A stretch of 64,000 nucleotides of DNA, from the NCBI RefSeq assembly GCF_003797145.1, contig NZ_RKMG01000004.1, positions 1 through 64,000 of the forward strand. Direction: 5' to 3'. Every line of letters begins with the position of its first letter. The first letter of the stretch is position 1. A program made the translations under genes and the position numbers. Shown piece by piece: positions 37,523 through 46,420 of this stretch. Under the pieces are notes generated by a model. The model saw only the letters and a list, made by a program, of their open reading frames with translations, made no database searches and had not been told where the DNA came from. This DNA comes from Aerococcus agrisoli. Its GTDB lineage: Bacteria; Bacillota; Bacilli; Lactobacillales; Aerococcaceae.

Positions 37523-39148
37523 ATGAAGAAATTTGGCTTGGGTTTGGGTATCAGTTTGGCATCGGCAGTGGTATTAGCAGCCTGTGCAAGTGATCAGTCG
37601 GCAGAAGAAAAAATCATTAATGTTCAAAGTACAGATGAGATTCAATCAGTCGATACAGCATTTTCAGCTTCAAATATCGCAACAATCACTGCGAATATGA
37701 ATTTTTATAATGGTCTATATACTTATGACATGGACAATCAGTTAGTGGCAGCAGATGCGGAAGCATTGCCGGAAGTATCAGAAGATGGCAAGGTTTATAC
37801 CATTAAAATAAAGGCAGATGCAAAATGGTCCAATGGTGATCCAGTAACCGCAAATGATTATGTCTATGCTTGGCGTCGCATGGTGGATCCGGAACTGGCA
37901 GCACCCTATGCCTACATGTTTGATGGCATTATTGAAAATGCAACGGCAATTTTAGCAGGGGAAAAAGCCCTGGAGGAGTTAGGTGTGCGCGCAATTGATG
38001 ACCAAACATTGGAAGTCACGCTTGCAAATCCAACTTCTTATTTTGCAGATTTACTAACTGTGCCAGCATATTATCCTCAGAACCAAGCAGTTGTTGAGGC
38101 TGCTGGTGATCAATATGGCGCTACAAGTGAAGATGCTGTATATAATGGACCATTTGAATTAACCAATTGGGACGCAGCAAGTGGAAACACATGGACATTT
38201 ACTAAGAATGAAGATTATTGGGATGCGGAAAATGTGGCAGTGGATACCGTAAACTTCCAATATTTACCAGAAACAGCAACTGCTTTAAATTTATACGATT
38301 CTGATGAATTAGGTGTCATTGAATTAACAGGTAGTTTTGCTGTTCAAAATAAAGAAAATCCAGATTATCAAACATATCCAATTCCAAGAACGAATTACAT
38401 TGAAATCAATCATGAAAGTGAAGGATTGGATAACGTAAATATCCGGAAAGCAATGTATCAAGCAATCGATCGTGAATCCTTTGTTGACAATATTTTACAA
38501 AATGGTTCGATCGCAACAAATGGTTTTGTGTCACGTGAAGTGGCATGGAATCCAGAAACAAAGGCAGACTTTAGAGATGATGCACAAATAGCTCTGGATT
38601 ATGACTTAGAAGCCGCACAAGCTGCGTGGGAGACTGGTTTAGCAGAAGCTGGTCTAGATACCTTAAGTTTAAATATGGTGGCGGCAGACGACGAGGAGAG
38701 CCAAATTTTCGCGGAATATGTACAATCTCAATTAACTGAAAATTTACCAGGATTAGAAGTCACAATTAATACCATGCCTTCGTCTGCACGTTTTGCTGCC
38801 CTAAAAGAGGGGAATTATGATTTAGGTATAACCTTCTGGCAAGCAGACTTTGGTGATCCTATTAACTATTTAGAACGTTTTGATTCAGAAATTACACGTG
38901 GTAATTATCAATTTGAAGACATCGATACCTTAGTCGCATTAAGCCGGGAACAAGCAAATGATCCGCAAGCACGTTGGGCCACATTGATTGAAATTGAAAG
39001 ATTAGGATTAGATGAATATGCTGTTCAAATTCCAGTTTACCAATCCTATCAAGCAATCTTGCAAAAACCTGAAATAACAGATATTAATCGTCCAGGTCAG
39101 TCTTATGTCAACTATCGTTGGGCAAAAGTAAGCAATTCAGCAGAATAA
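37523..39148 (+). CDS. oligopeptide ABC transporter substrate-binding lipoprotein (OppA family)
   Basis: Type II binding fold, SBP_bac_5 family. The lipobox LAAC is followed by Cys21-type anchoring and a short linker. Family features include KADAKWSNGDPVTANDYVYAWRRMVDPE and YNGPFEL. 541 residues. The ATG at 37523 follows AAGGAGG; earlier in-frame starts lie upstream of the promoter. No oppBCDF genes are adjacent, so it is an orphan receptor that must share a transporter. Confidence 0.9.
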   Translation: MKKFGLGLGISLASAVVLAACASDQSAEEKIINVQSTDEIQSVDTAFSASNIATITANMNFYNGLYTYDMDNQLVAADAEALPEVSEDGKVYTIKIKADAKWSNGDPVTANDYVYAWRRMVDPELAAPYAYMFDGIIENATAILAGEKALEELGVRAIDDQTLEVTLANPTSYFADLLTVPAYYPQNQAVVEAAGDQYGATSEDAVYNGPFELTNWDAASGNTWTFTKNEDYWDAENVAVDTVNFQYLPETATALNLYDSDELGVIELTGSFAVQNKENPDYQTYPIPRTNYIEINHESEGLDNVNIRKAMYQAIDRESFVDNILQNGSIATNGFVSREVAWNPETKADFRDDAQIALDYDLEAAQAAWETGLAEAGLDTLSLNMVAADDEESQIFAEYVQSQLTENLPGLEVTINTMPSSARFAALKEGNYDLGITFWQADFGDPINYLERFDSEITRGNYQFEDIDTLVALSREQANDPQARWATLIEIERLGLDEYAVQIPVYQSYQAILQKPEITDINRPGQSYVNYRWAKVSNSAE

Positions 39149-39152
39149 TGCC

Positions 39153-39184
39153 AAAAACCTCACAATTTATGTGAGGTTTTTCTT
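39153..39184 (+). terminator. terminator after the OppA gene
   Basis: AAAAACCTCACA (39153-39164) pairs perfectly with TGTGAGGTTTTT (39170-39181). Confidence 0.9.
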
Positions 39185-39223
39185 AAGTTTTTTAAATTTG
39201 TTATCAAATCTCACAAAAAAACT

Positions 39224-39251
39224 TTGCATATTTGTATTTTTTGGATATAAT
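39224..39251 (+). promoter_or_regulatory. gdhA promoter
   Basis: TTGCAT (39224-39229), a 16-bp spacer and a perfect TATAAT (39246-39251). Confidence 0.7.
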
Positions 39252-39303
39252 ATAACTGTTCTCATTATATTATAATAATTAAGGACGGAAAGTAGGAATA
39301 TAC

Positions 39304-40647
39304 ATGAACGCACAAGAATATATTAAGACTACTCAAGAAAAATGGCATACACAATATGCTGCTGAACCAGAATTTCTTCAAGTATTGGACGAATTCGTGG
39401 AATCAGTTGCACCTGTATTCGAAGAACATCCAGAATTTGTAGAAAAGAACTTATTACAAATCTTGGCTATTCCAGAAAGAATTATTTCTTTCCGTGTGCC
39501 ATGGACAGATGATGAAGGTAATTTCCGTGTAAATACTGGTTACCGTGTTCAATTCAGCTCTGCGCTTGGACCTTACAAAGGTGGTCTTCGTTTCCATCCT
39601 ACAGTTAACCAAAGTATCCTTAAATTCTTAGGTTTTGAACAAATCTTCAAAAACTCACTTACTGGCCAACCAATCGGTGGTGGTAAAGGTGGTTCTGACT
39701 TTGATCCAAAAGGTAAGTCAGATAATGAAATTATGCGATTTGCTCAAAGCTTCATGACTGAATTACAAAAATTCATTGGTCCTGATTTAGACGTTCCAGC
39801 TGGTGACATCGGTGTTGGTGGACGTGAAATTGGTTTCTTATTTGGCCAATACAAAAAAATTCGCGGTTTTGAAAACGGCGTTTTAACTGGTAAACCATTA
39901 TCTTACGGTGGATCATTAGCTCGTACAGAAGCTACTGGTTACGGTGCTGTATACTTCATCAACGAAATGTTGAAAACAAAAGGTGAAGATATTGCTGGTA
40001 AACGTGCAATCATCTCTGGTGCAGGTAACGTTGCAATCTATGCAGCTGAAAAATTACAACAATTAGGTGCTACTGCAATTTCTGTATCTGATTCAACTGG
40101 TTACATCATTGATGAAACTGGTATTGATGTTGCATTATTGAAAGATGTTAAAGAAGTTCGTCGTGAACGTTTAACAGCTTATGCTGAAGCTAAAGAAACA
40201 GCAACTTACTATGAAGGTTCAGTTTGGGATCACGACATTCAAGCAGACTTAGCAATTCCAGCTGCGACTCAAAATGAAGTGAAATTACCTCAAGCAGAAC
40301 AATTAATCAAAAATGGTGTGAAATTCATTTCTGAAGGTGCAAACATGCCTTTAGATGCACCTGCTACTGAAAAATTATTAGCTGCTGATGTTTACATCGG
40401 CCCTGCAAAAGCAGCAAATGCCGGTGGTGTAGCTGTATCTGCTCTAGAAATGGCGCAAAACAGCCAACGTCAAAGCTGGTCATTTGAAGAAGTTGACGGT
40501 ATGTTACAAGATATTATGAAAGATATCTACAACAATGCTGAAACTGCTGCACGTGAATACGGTAAAGAAGGCAACCTAATTGCTGGTGCTAACATTGCTG
40601 GTTTCAAAAAAGTTGCGGATGCAATGGTATCTCAAGGTTTAGTTTAA
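39304..40647 (+). CDS. gdhA: NADP-type glutamate dehydrogenase
   Basis: Reductive amination of 2-oxoglutarate to glutamate. PYKGGLRFHPTVN, the catalytic-lysine region GGGKGGSDFDPKGKSDNEIMRF and the nucleotide fold ISGAGNVAIYAAEKL are diagnostic of the 450-residue hexameric type (447 here). NADP preference is inferred from overall family, not from a tested residue. GACGGAAAG is a modest ribosome-binding site. Monocistronic between two terminators. Confidence 0.95.
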   Translation: MNAQEYIKTTQEKWHTQYAAEPEFLQVLDEFVESVAPVFEEHPEFVEKNLLQILAIPERIISFRVPWTDDEGNFRVNTGYRVQFSSALGPYKGGLRFHPTVNQSILKFLGFEQIFKNSLTGQPIGGGKGGSDFDPKGKSDNEIMRFAQSFMTELQKFIGPDLDVPAGDIGVGGREIGFLFGQYKKIRGFENGVLTGKPLSYGGSLARTEATGYGAVYFINEMLKTKGEDIAGKRAIISGAGNVAIYAAEKLQQLGATAISVSDSTGYIIDETGIDVALLKDVKEVRRERLTAYAEAKETATYYEGSVWDHDIQADLAIPAATQNEVKLPQAEQLIKNGVKFISEGANMPLDAPATEKLLAADVYIGPAKAANAGGVAVSALEMAQNSQRQSWSFEEVDGMLQDIMKDIYNNAETAAREYGKEGNLIAGANIAGFKKVADAMVSQGLV

Positions 40648-40675
40648 TCTTAAGGCAATACAATCTTCTCAATTC

Positions 40676-40706
40676 AACCTGGGGCAGTGATGCTCCAGGT
40701 TTTTTG
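40676..40706 (+). terminator. terminator after gdhA
   Basis: AACCTGGGGCA (40676-40686) pairs with TGCTCCAGGTT (40691-40701), one G-T pair, then a T run. Confidence 0.9.
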
Positions 40707-40784
40707 TTGTTCGATAAGAAGCACTTCTATTCATTTGGGCTTATACAATGAAAGTGCTAAAATAAATGAAAAGGGGTGTCTAAT

Positions 40785-41675
40785 ATGGTCTTGAAAACGA
40801 TGAATATTGATTTACCATATGCGGCGCAATTGATTCCAGATCGAGCTAGTGATGCTTATAAAAATCAATTTGGCCATATACTTATTATTGCCGGTAATAG
40901 GGAAATGGGTGGCGCTGGACAAATGGCGGCCCTTGCAGCCGTGCATGCAGGTGCTGGTCTAACGACAATTGCTACTGATCCAATAAATATTGCTGCCATA
41001 CATAGTGTGTTACCTGAGGTAATGATTTGTGATTGGATGGATGAAGGTAAATTAATTCAAGCAATTATGAAAGCAAATATTATTCTAATTGGTCCCGGTA
41101 TGGGTCTAGAAAATCCAGTTCAGTGGCACATATTAAAGCAAACTTTATCAGAAGTAGATCAACAAAAAACGGTTGTGATTGATGGAGATGCATTAACTTA
41201 TCTCTCTCAAGAAATAATTGCAGATTCTCCATTTATTCAATTTATGAAAAATACGGTACATGATTTTGTATTAACACCTCACCGAGGAGAGTGGGCTAGG
41301 TTAACCGTGAAGAAGATTAATCCGGATGATGATGTTGCTGTACAAAATTGGGGGAATCATTACGGTGTCTATCTTGTGCTAAAAGGTGCACCTACACGCA
41401 TATTTCAACCAGGAAGTGATACCGTCAAGGTCAATATTCAAGGTAATCCAGGTATGTCAATAGGTGGCATGGGCGACACGCTAGCGGGTATGGTAGCAGG
41501 TTTGTTAGGGCAGATAAAAGAGATTGCTAAAGGTTTAGAATTAGCTGTTTTCTTACATACTTTTATCGCTGATGACATATATGCAAATGAATATATTGTC
41601 ATACCAAGTGATATATCAAAATTAATACCGGCAACTATGAAAAATTTACAAAGAAATCGAGGAAACAATCATTGA
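40785..41675 (+). CDS. nnrD: ADP/ATP-dependent NAD(P)H-hydrate dehydratase
   Basis: Repairs NADHX/NADPHX, the damaged hydrated cofactors, using ADP or ATP. Ribokinase-like fold with GHILIIAGNREMGGAGQMAALAAVHAGAGLTT and the nucleotide-binding GNPGMSIGGMGDTLAGMVAGLL. About 296 residues, the stand-alone dehydratase without the epimerase domain. The ATG at 40785 has AAGGGG 8 bases upstream. It overlaps the Nudix gene by 4 bases. Confidence 0.9.
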   Translation: MVLKTMNIDLPYAAQLIPDRASDAYKNQFGHILIIAGNREMGGAGQMAALAAVHAGAGLTTIATDPINIAAIHSVLPEVMICDWMDEGKLIQAIMKANIILIGPGMGLENPVQWHILKQTLSEVDQQKTVVIDGDALTYLSQEIIADSPFIQFMKNTVHDFVLTPHRGEWARLTVKKINPDDDVAVQNWGNHYGVYLVLKGAPTRIFQPGSDTVKVNIQGNPGMSIGGMGDTLAGMVAGLLGQIKEIAKGLELAVFLHTFIADDIYANEYIVIPSDISKLIPATMKNLQRNRGNNH

Positions 41676-42139
41676 GCGAAGAGAAACACTATGCAAACCC
41701 TTCAGCAGGAATCCTGTTGTTAACACGTGAAAACAACGAAGGCAAACAAATACTTTTGCAATATCGAGGAAATACTAAAATGTTACCGAATGTATGGGAT
41801 TGTATCTCGGGACATGTTGAGCAAAACGAAAGTGTAAGACAAGCGATTGTGCGTGAAGCTATGGAAGAACTTGGTATCACAGTATTAGCAGATGATTTAG
41901 CCTTTGTTGGGGTGACGCATTTGCAATTGGATGCATCGACTACATACTACAATTTCTTTTTTACCACCGATGTGTTTAAGGGCACACCTGAAATTTTAGA
42001 ACCACAAAAACATGATGATTTAGCCTGGTTTTATATTGACGAGTTGCCGAACATGGCGGATCAAATGGCAGACAATCGTTTAGATGCCATTATGCACTTG
42101 GAATCAGGTGTATTTTATCGAGAAGTAAATTTTTCATAA
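41672..42139 (+). CDS. Nudix hydrolase
   Basis: Hydrolase of a nucleoside diphosphate linked to another group. The complete Nudix box GHVEQNESVRQAIVREAMEELGI lies at residues 47-69 with all invariant Gly, Glu and Arg. 155 residues. TTG start inside the stop of nnrD (TTGA), with GAGG upstream. Pairing with the cofactor-repair gene suggests a nucleotide clean-up role, which is inference. Confidence 0.88.
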   Translation: MSEEKHYANPSAGILLLTRENNEGKQILLQYRGNTKMLPNVWDCISGHVEQNESVRQAIVREAMEELGITVLADDLAFVGVTHLQLDASTTYYNFFFTTDVFKGTPEILEPQKHDDLAWFYIDELPNMADQMADNRLDAIMHLESGVFYREVNFS

Positions 42140-42182
42140 TGAAATATAGAAGAGACAGGGATTGAATTTATATTAAATTGCC

Positions 42183-42219
42183 GCGAACAATTCGTTAAAA
42201 GAGTTGTTCGTGTTTTTTT
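42183..42219 (+). terminator. terminator after the Nudix gene
   Basis: CGAACAA and TTGTTCG pair around a 12-14-nt loop, followed by GTGTTTTTTT. From here to the fru promoter (42220-42450) I see no gene or structure I can support. Confidence 0.75.
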
Positions 42220-42453
42220 GTTGTAAACAAAAACTGATTATTTATTTTCACATCCTTTGAATTTATGTTCAAACTGCAACCTTTTACTCAGCTCAAAATG
42301 GTTTGCTTCACACTACTTGTTTTACGGTACTATTCTTCTACTGATTGAGGGATGAATGCTTTTTCTCCCATTCTCTTTTTCCTTTTTCTGCTGTATGGGC
42401 TTGCATCAATGATACATGTTTAGTAAAATTGCAAATGATTTGATTGAAATTGG

Positions 42454-42514
42454 TTGCTTTTGGTAGTTTTTGCGTGTATAATTTGAAATGCGAATCGGTA
42501 AGCGTTTGCATTTC
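42454..42514 (+). promoter_or_regulatory. fru promoter with cre site and inverted repeat
   Basis: TTGCTT (42454-42459), a 17-bp spacer and a perfect TATAAT (42477-42482). Over the start point, GGTAAGCGTTTGCA (42497-42510) matches the cre consensus TGWAARCGYTWNCW at 13 of 14 places. GAAATGC (42485-42491) and GCATTTC (42508-42514) form an inverted repeat around it, a likely FruR operator. Confidence 0.72.
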
Positions 42515-42554
42515 AGTGTTACCGCTATATCTTATAGGTAAAGGAGGCTATCGC

Positions 42555-43325
42555 GTGCTATTAGTAGAACGTAAAAAAATCATAGCTGATTATTTAAAAC
42601 AGCATCATATGGTGGATTTACAAACATTAGTAAGCCTGACAGGTGCTAGTGAGTCAACCTTGCGTCGAGATTTGGACAGCATGGAAGAAGAAGGCGTGCT
42701 CGTACGTGTACATGGTGGTGCCAAAATTAAAAAAGCACCTAACTCTGTTATTGGTGATGAGCCTCGTTTTAGCGAGAAGGTAGCTAGTAATGCCCAAGAG
42801 AAACGTGTAATTGCTAAGGCTGCTGTTGAAATGGTTGAACCCAGTCAAACGATTTATTTAGATGCAGGGACTTCGTCATTATTGATGATTGATTTCATTG
42901 AACCTGCTATGCGTTTGAATCTCGTAACGAATGGGGTAGATCAGGCGATTGCAGCTAGTAGTAAGGGGTTAAATATTCAGTTATTAGGGGGAACCTTAAG
43001 AGCGAATACCCAGGCTATTGTGGGCCAAACTGCACATAAGCAATTGGCTAAATATCATTTTCATCATGTCTTTTTAGGGATGAATGGTGTGGATATTCAT
43101 GATGGGTTAACTACTACTGATGAAGCGGAAGCTTTCTTAAAGGAACAAGCTGCTAATCAAAGTAAGAATGTTCATCTTTTAGTCGATCAGACAAAATTTG
43201 AAAAAACTTATCCAATCAATGTCGCGATAGATGGCAAATTTGATTTGATTACCAATAGTTTTGAAGATCGTCAAATGAAAGCAAAATATAGTGAAGTTTA
43301 CAAAATCAAGGAGGTAAAGAATTGA
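42555..43325 (+). CDS. fruR: DeoR-family regulator of the fructose operon
   Basis: Repressor with an N-terminal helix-turn-helix (LVSLTGASESTLRRDLDSMEEEGVLVRVHGGA) and a sugar-phosphate-sensing C-terminal domain with DAGTSSLLMIDF, TNGVD and LLGGTLR. 256 residues from a GTG with AAGGAGG 7 bases upstream; the frame is open back past the promoter and that part is rejected. First gene of fruRKA; it overlaps fruK by 4 bases. The effector is expected to be fructose-1-phosphate or the bisphosphate. Confidence 0.9.
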   Translation: MLLVERKKIIADYLKQHHMVDLQTLVSLTGASESTLRRDLDSMEEEGVLVRVHGGAKIKKAPNSVIGDEPRFSEKVASNAQEKRVIAKAAVEMVEPSQTIYLDAGTSSLLMIDFIEPAMRLNLVTNGVDQAIAASSKGLNIQLLGGTLRANTQAIVGQTAHKQLAKYHFHHVFLGMNGVDIHDGLTTTDEAEAFLKEQAANQSKNVHLLVDQTKFEKTYPINVAIDGKFDLITNSFEDRQMKAKYSEVYKIKEVKN

Positions 43326-44236
43326 TTTACACATTAACGTTAAATCCCTCAATCGATTATTTAATGTATATCGATGAAATTAATGTAGGGAAAACAAATA
43401 GAGCAAGTCGTGAACAAATGTTACCAGGTGGTAAAGGGATAAATGTTTCGCGTATTTTAAACCAATTTGAAGTCAGTAACATCGCATTAGGCTTTGTTGG
43501 TGGTAACTCAGGTGAGTTTATCAAGCAATGGTTACAAAAAGAAGGTACAACTACTCAATTTATCGAAATTGAAGGAAATACTCGTATCAACGTGAAGACT
43601 AAAGGACATCAAGAAACTGAAATTAACGGTGCTGGTCCTGTGATTAGTGAAGAAGCGACCAATCAATTGCGTCAACAAATTCAAGCTATGACTAGTGATG
43701 ACTTAATCGTTTTATCTGGATCAAAAGCACAAGGTTTGCCTGATGATTTTTATATTAGTTTGATTACATTATTAAAAGAACGCAATATTCCATATATTTT
43801 CGATACTGCAAGCCAAGAATTACTTGAAGCTTTACCAATGTCTCCATTATTGGTAAAACCAAATCAAGATGAATTAGGCGAATTATTTGGTACAGAAATC
43901 AAGAGTATTGATGATGTTGTCACTTATGGTAAGAAATTACATGAAATGGGTGCACAAAATGTCATTGTATCGCTTGGTGGAGACGGCGCATTGTTCATCG
44001 ATGGTGAACGTATTATTAAAGCAGATGCACCTAAGGGCAACGTAATTAATACAGTTGGTTCTGGTGACTCTATGATTGCTGGATTTATCGCTGGATTAGA
44101 ACAAGGTTTACCAGCCTCTCAAGCTTTTGTTTTAGCAGTACAATCTGGTTCTGCCACTGCCTTTAAGGAAGATTTAGCTGAAAAAGCTGATATTGATGCC
44201 TTAAATGGTGCCGTTAAATTAAACTATTTGCACTAA
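43322..44236 (+). CDS. fruK: 1-phosphofructokinase
   Basis: PfkB-family kinase converting fructose-1-phosphate to fructose-1,6-bisphosphate. LNPSIDYLMYIDEINVGKTNRA and LPGGKGINVSRIL mark the N-terminus, and the catalytic NTVGSGDSMIAGFIAG the C-terminal part. 304 residues. TTG start overlapping the fruR stop, with GGAGG upstream. fruA follows after 24 bases. Confidence 0.94.
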   Translation: MIYTLTLNPSIDYLMYIDEINVGKTNRASREQMLPGGKGINVSRILNQFEVSNIALGFVGGNSGEFIKQWLQKEGTTTQFIEIEGNTRINVKTKGHQETEINGAGPVISEEATNQLRQQIQAMTSDDLIVLSGSKAQGLPDDFYISLITLLKERNIPYIFDTASQELLEALPMSPLLVKPNQDELGELFGTEIKSIDDVVTYGKKLHEMGAQNVIVSLGGDGALFIDGERIIKADAPKGNVINTVGSGDSMIAGFIAGLEQGLPASQAFVLAVQSGSATAFKEDLAEKADIDALNGAVKLNYLH

Positions 44237-44260
44237 AATTTTATATAAAGGAGCATATAT

Positions 44261-46186
44261 ATGAAAATTACAGATGTTGTACGTGAGGAATTAATGATTC
44301 TTGACGTTAAAGCGAATACAAAAGCTGAAATTTTAGATGAAATGGCACAAAAACTAGTTGATGCTGGTGCTGTGAACAATTTCGATAGTTTCCGAGCTGA
44401 TATTCAAAAACGTGAAGACACAATGTCAACTGGTTTAGGTAACGGTATTGCAATGCCGCATGCGAAAAATGAATCAGTAACAAAAACTTCAGTAGTATTT
44501 GCGAAAAAAGAAGGCGGCTTAGATTTTGAATCTTTAGATGGCCAACCAGCAGAATTATTCTTTATGATCGCTGCTGAAGGTGGATCTGCTGATACACATT
44601 TAAAAGTTTTAGCTGAATTATCTAAATTATTGATGAACGAAGACTTTATTTCAGCGCTTAAAGGTGCTGAAACGACATCAGCAGTTACAGGTATCATTAA
44701 ACTTGCTCAAGCGCAAATTGATGCTGAAAATCGTGCGGAAGAAGCTGCGAGCCAATCACCAGTTGTGACTGAAGTTGACGAGAAAAAACCTTATATCGTA
44801 GCTGTAACAGCCTGCCCTACAGGTATTGCACATACGTATATGGCTGAAGATGCTTTGAAGAAAAAAGCAGCTGAATTAGGCTACCAAATCAAAGTTGAAA
44901 CACGTGGTTCTGAAGGTGTGAAACATGCACTAACAGCTGAAGATATTGAAAAAGCAGATGGTATCATTGTTGCTGTAAGTAAAAATGTACCAATGGGTCG
45001 TTTCAATGGTAAAAAAGTTGTTGAACGTCCAGTTGCGGATGGTATCAACAAAACTGAAGAATTAATCAACTTATCATTATCTGGTGATGCACCTGTTTAC
45101 CATGCAAAACACCAAGATGACGATGAAAACACTGCTTCTGACGATCAAGGTGCAGGCTCAGGTAAATTCAACTTCAAGTCTCTATACAATGACTTGATGA
45201 ATGGTATCTCAGCTATGCTTCCATTTGTTATCGCAGGTGGTATTATTTTAGCTATCTCATTCTTAGTTGAACGTTTTTCAGGTAGTGAATCATCATTATT
45301 CTTAGGCGTTAATGCTATTGGTTCTGCAGCATTCGCATTCTTAATTCCTGTATTTGCGGGTAACATCGCGCGTTCAATTGGTGGTCAACCTGCTTTAGTA
45401 GCTGGTTTCTCAGCAGGTGCTTTAGCTAACTCAGCTGGTGCTGGTTTCCTAGGTGGTTTAGTTGGTGGTTTCCTTGCTGGTTACGTTACATTATTAGTAA
45501 TTGAAAGCTTGAAAGGTTTACCAAAATCACTTGCAGGTACTCGTTCAATCTTGTTCTATCCAGTATTCACTTTATTCATTACTGGTATTATTATGTACTT
45601 CATCGTTGGACCAATCTTTGCGGGTATCAATACAGCAATGATTAACTTCCTAGAAGGTTTAGGTACAGGTAACTTAGTATTATTAGGTGCAATTTTAGGT
45701 GGTATGATGGCTATCGACATGGGTGGTCCATTCAATAAAGCTGCATATGCATTCTCAATTGGTATCTTTACTGATACTGGTGATGGTAAATTCATGGCCG
45801 CTGTAATGGCTGGTGGTATGGTACCACCATTGGCTATCGCTCTAGCATCAGTTATCTTCAAAAACAAATTTACCGATAAAGAAAAACAATCAGGTTTAAC
45901 AAACTTCATCATGGGTCTTACATTCATTACTGAAGGTGCTATCCCATTTGCAGCGGCTGATCCGCTACGCGTAATCACTTCAAGTATCATTGGTTCAGCT
46001 GTAGCGGGTGGTTTAACTCAATACTTCGCTACTAACGTACCAGCGCCTCACGGTGGGGTAATTACAATGGTAGCCTTAGGTAACCATCCGTTACTATTGA
46101 TCTTATCTGTGGCAATTGGTTCTATTATTGCAGCCATCATTTTAGGTTTATGGAAAAAACCTGTTGTTGAAGAAGCAAAAGCATAA
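44261..46186 (+). CDS. fruA: fructose-specific PTS enzyme IIABC
   Basis: Imports fructose and phosphorylates it to fructose-1-phosphate. Domain order is IIA (His67 in GIAMPHAK), IIB (Cys185 in VTACPTGIAHTYMA) and IIC (about 300-635, eight or more hydrophobic stretches). 641 residues, the usual fused form. AAGGAG upstream. It works with FruK in the same operon. Confidence 0.95.
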   Translation: MKITDVVREELMILDVKANTKAEILDEMAQKLVDAGAVNNFDSFRADIQKREDTMSTGLGNGIAMPHAKNESVTKTSVVFAKKEGGLDFESLDGQPAELFFMIAAEGGSADTHLKVLAELSKLLMNEDFISALKGAETTSAVTGIIKLAQAQIDAENRAEEAASQSPVVTEVDEKKPYIVAVTACPTGIAHTYMAEDALKKKAAELGYQIKVETRGSEGVKHALTAEDIEKADGIIVAVSKNVPMGRFNGKKVVERPVADGINKTEELINLSLSGDAPVYHAKHQDDDENTASDDQGAGSGKFNFKSLYNDLMNGISAMLPFVIAGGIILAISFLVERFSGSESSLFLGVNAIGSAAFAFLIPVFAGNIARSIGGQPALVAGFSAGALANSAGAGFLGGLVGGFLAGYVTLLVIESLKGLPKSLAGTRSILFYPVFTLFITGIIMYFIVGPIFAGINTAMINFLEGLGTGNLVLLGAILGGMMAIDMGGPFNKAAYAFSIGIFTDTGDGKFMAAVMAGGMVPPLAIALASVIFKNKFTDKEKQSGLTNFIMGLTFITEGAIPFAAADPLRVITSSIIGSAVAGGLTQYFATNVPAPHGGVITMVALGNHPLLLILSVAIGSIIAAIILGLWKKPVVEEAKA

Positions 46187-46202
46187 TATATAAAAATGCA
46201 AA

Positions 46203-46243
46203 AAAATACACGATTCCTTTTTGAAAGGGTCGTGTATTTTTTT
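46203..46243 (+). terminator. terminator of the fru operon
   Basis: AAAATACACGA (46203-46213) pairs with TCGTGTATTTT (46230-46240), with CCTTT/AAAGG inside, then a T run. Confidence 0.92.
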
Positions 46244-46317
46244 GCCTTATTTTGAGAAAATATTGCAATTTTAGTTTGTAATTCAATCGAATTAGTGAAA
46301 AAATCCACAAATATTCC

Positions 46318-46383
46318 TAAAAACGCTTGCATTTTTATCCGTTTATTGTAAAATTGAATTATCATTTTGATAAAGCGCTTTCA
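46318..46383 (+). promoter_or_regulatory. promoter with two cre-like sites before the GPH transporter
   Basis: TTGCAT (46327-46332), a 16-bp spacer and TAAAAT (46349-46354). TAAAAACGCTTGCA (46318-46331) matches cre at 13 of 14 and covers the -35. TGATAAAGCGCTTTCA (46368-46383) lies downstream of the -10 and centres on AAAGCGCTTT. Strong catabolite repression by CcpA is expected. Confidence 0.7.
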
Positions 46384-46420
46384 TATATGAATAACTCAAA
46401 CTCGTTTGGAGGATTTAATC

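Noticed and set aside
42220..42450. Possible small gene or riboswitch between the Nudix gene and fruR
   Set aside because: No ORF with a ribosome-binding site, no convincing structure and no recognised motif.
45556..45990. 144-codon minus-strand ORF inside fruA
   Set aside because: Mirror of membrane-helix codons in a certain gene; no start signals.
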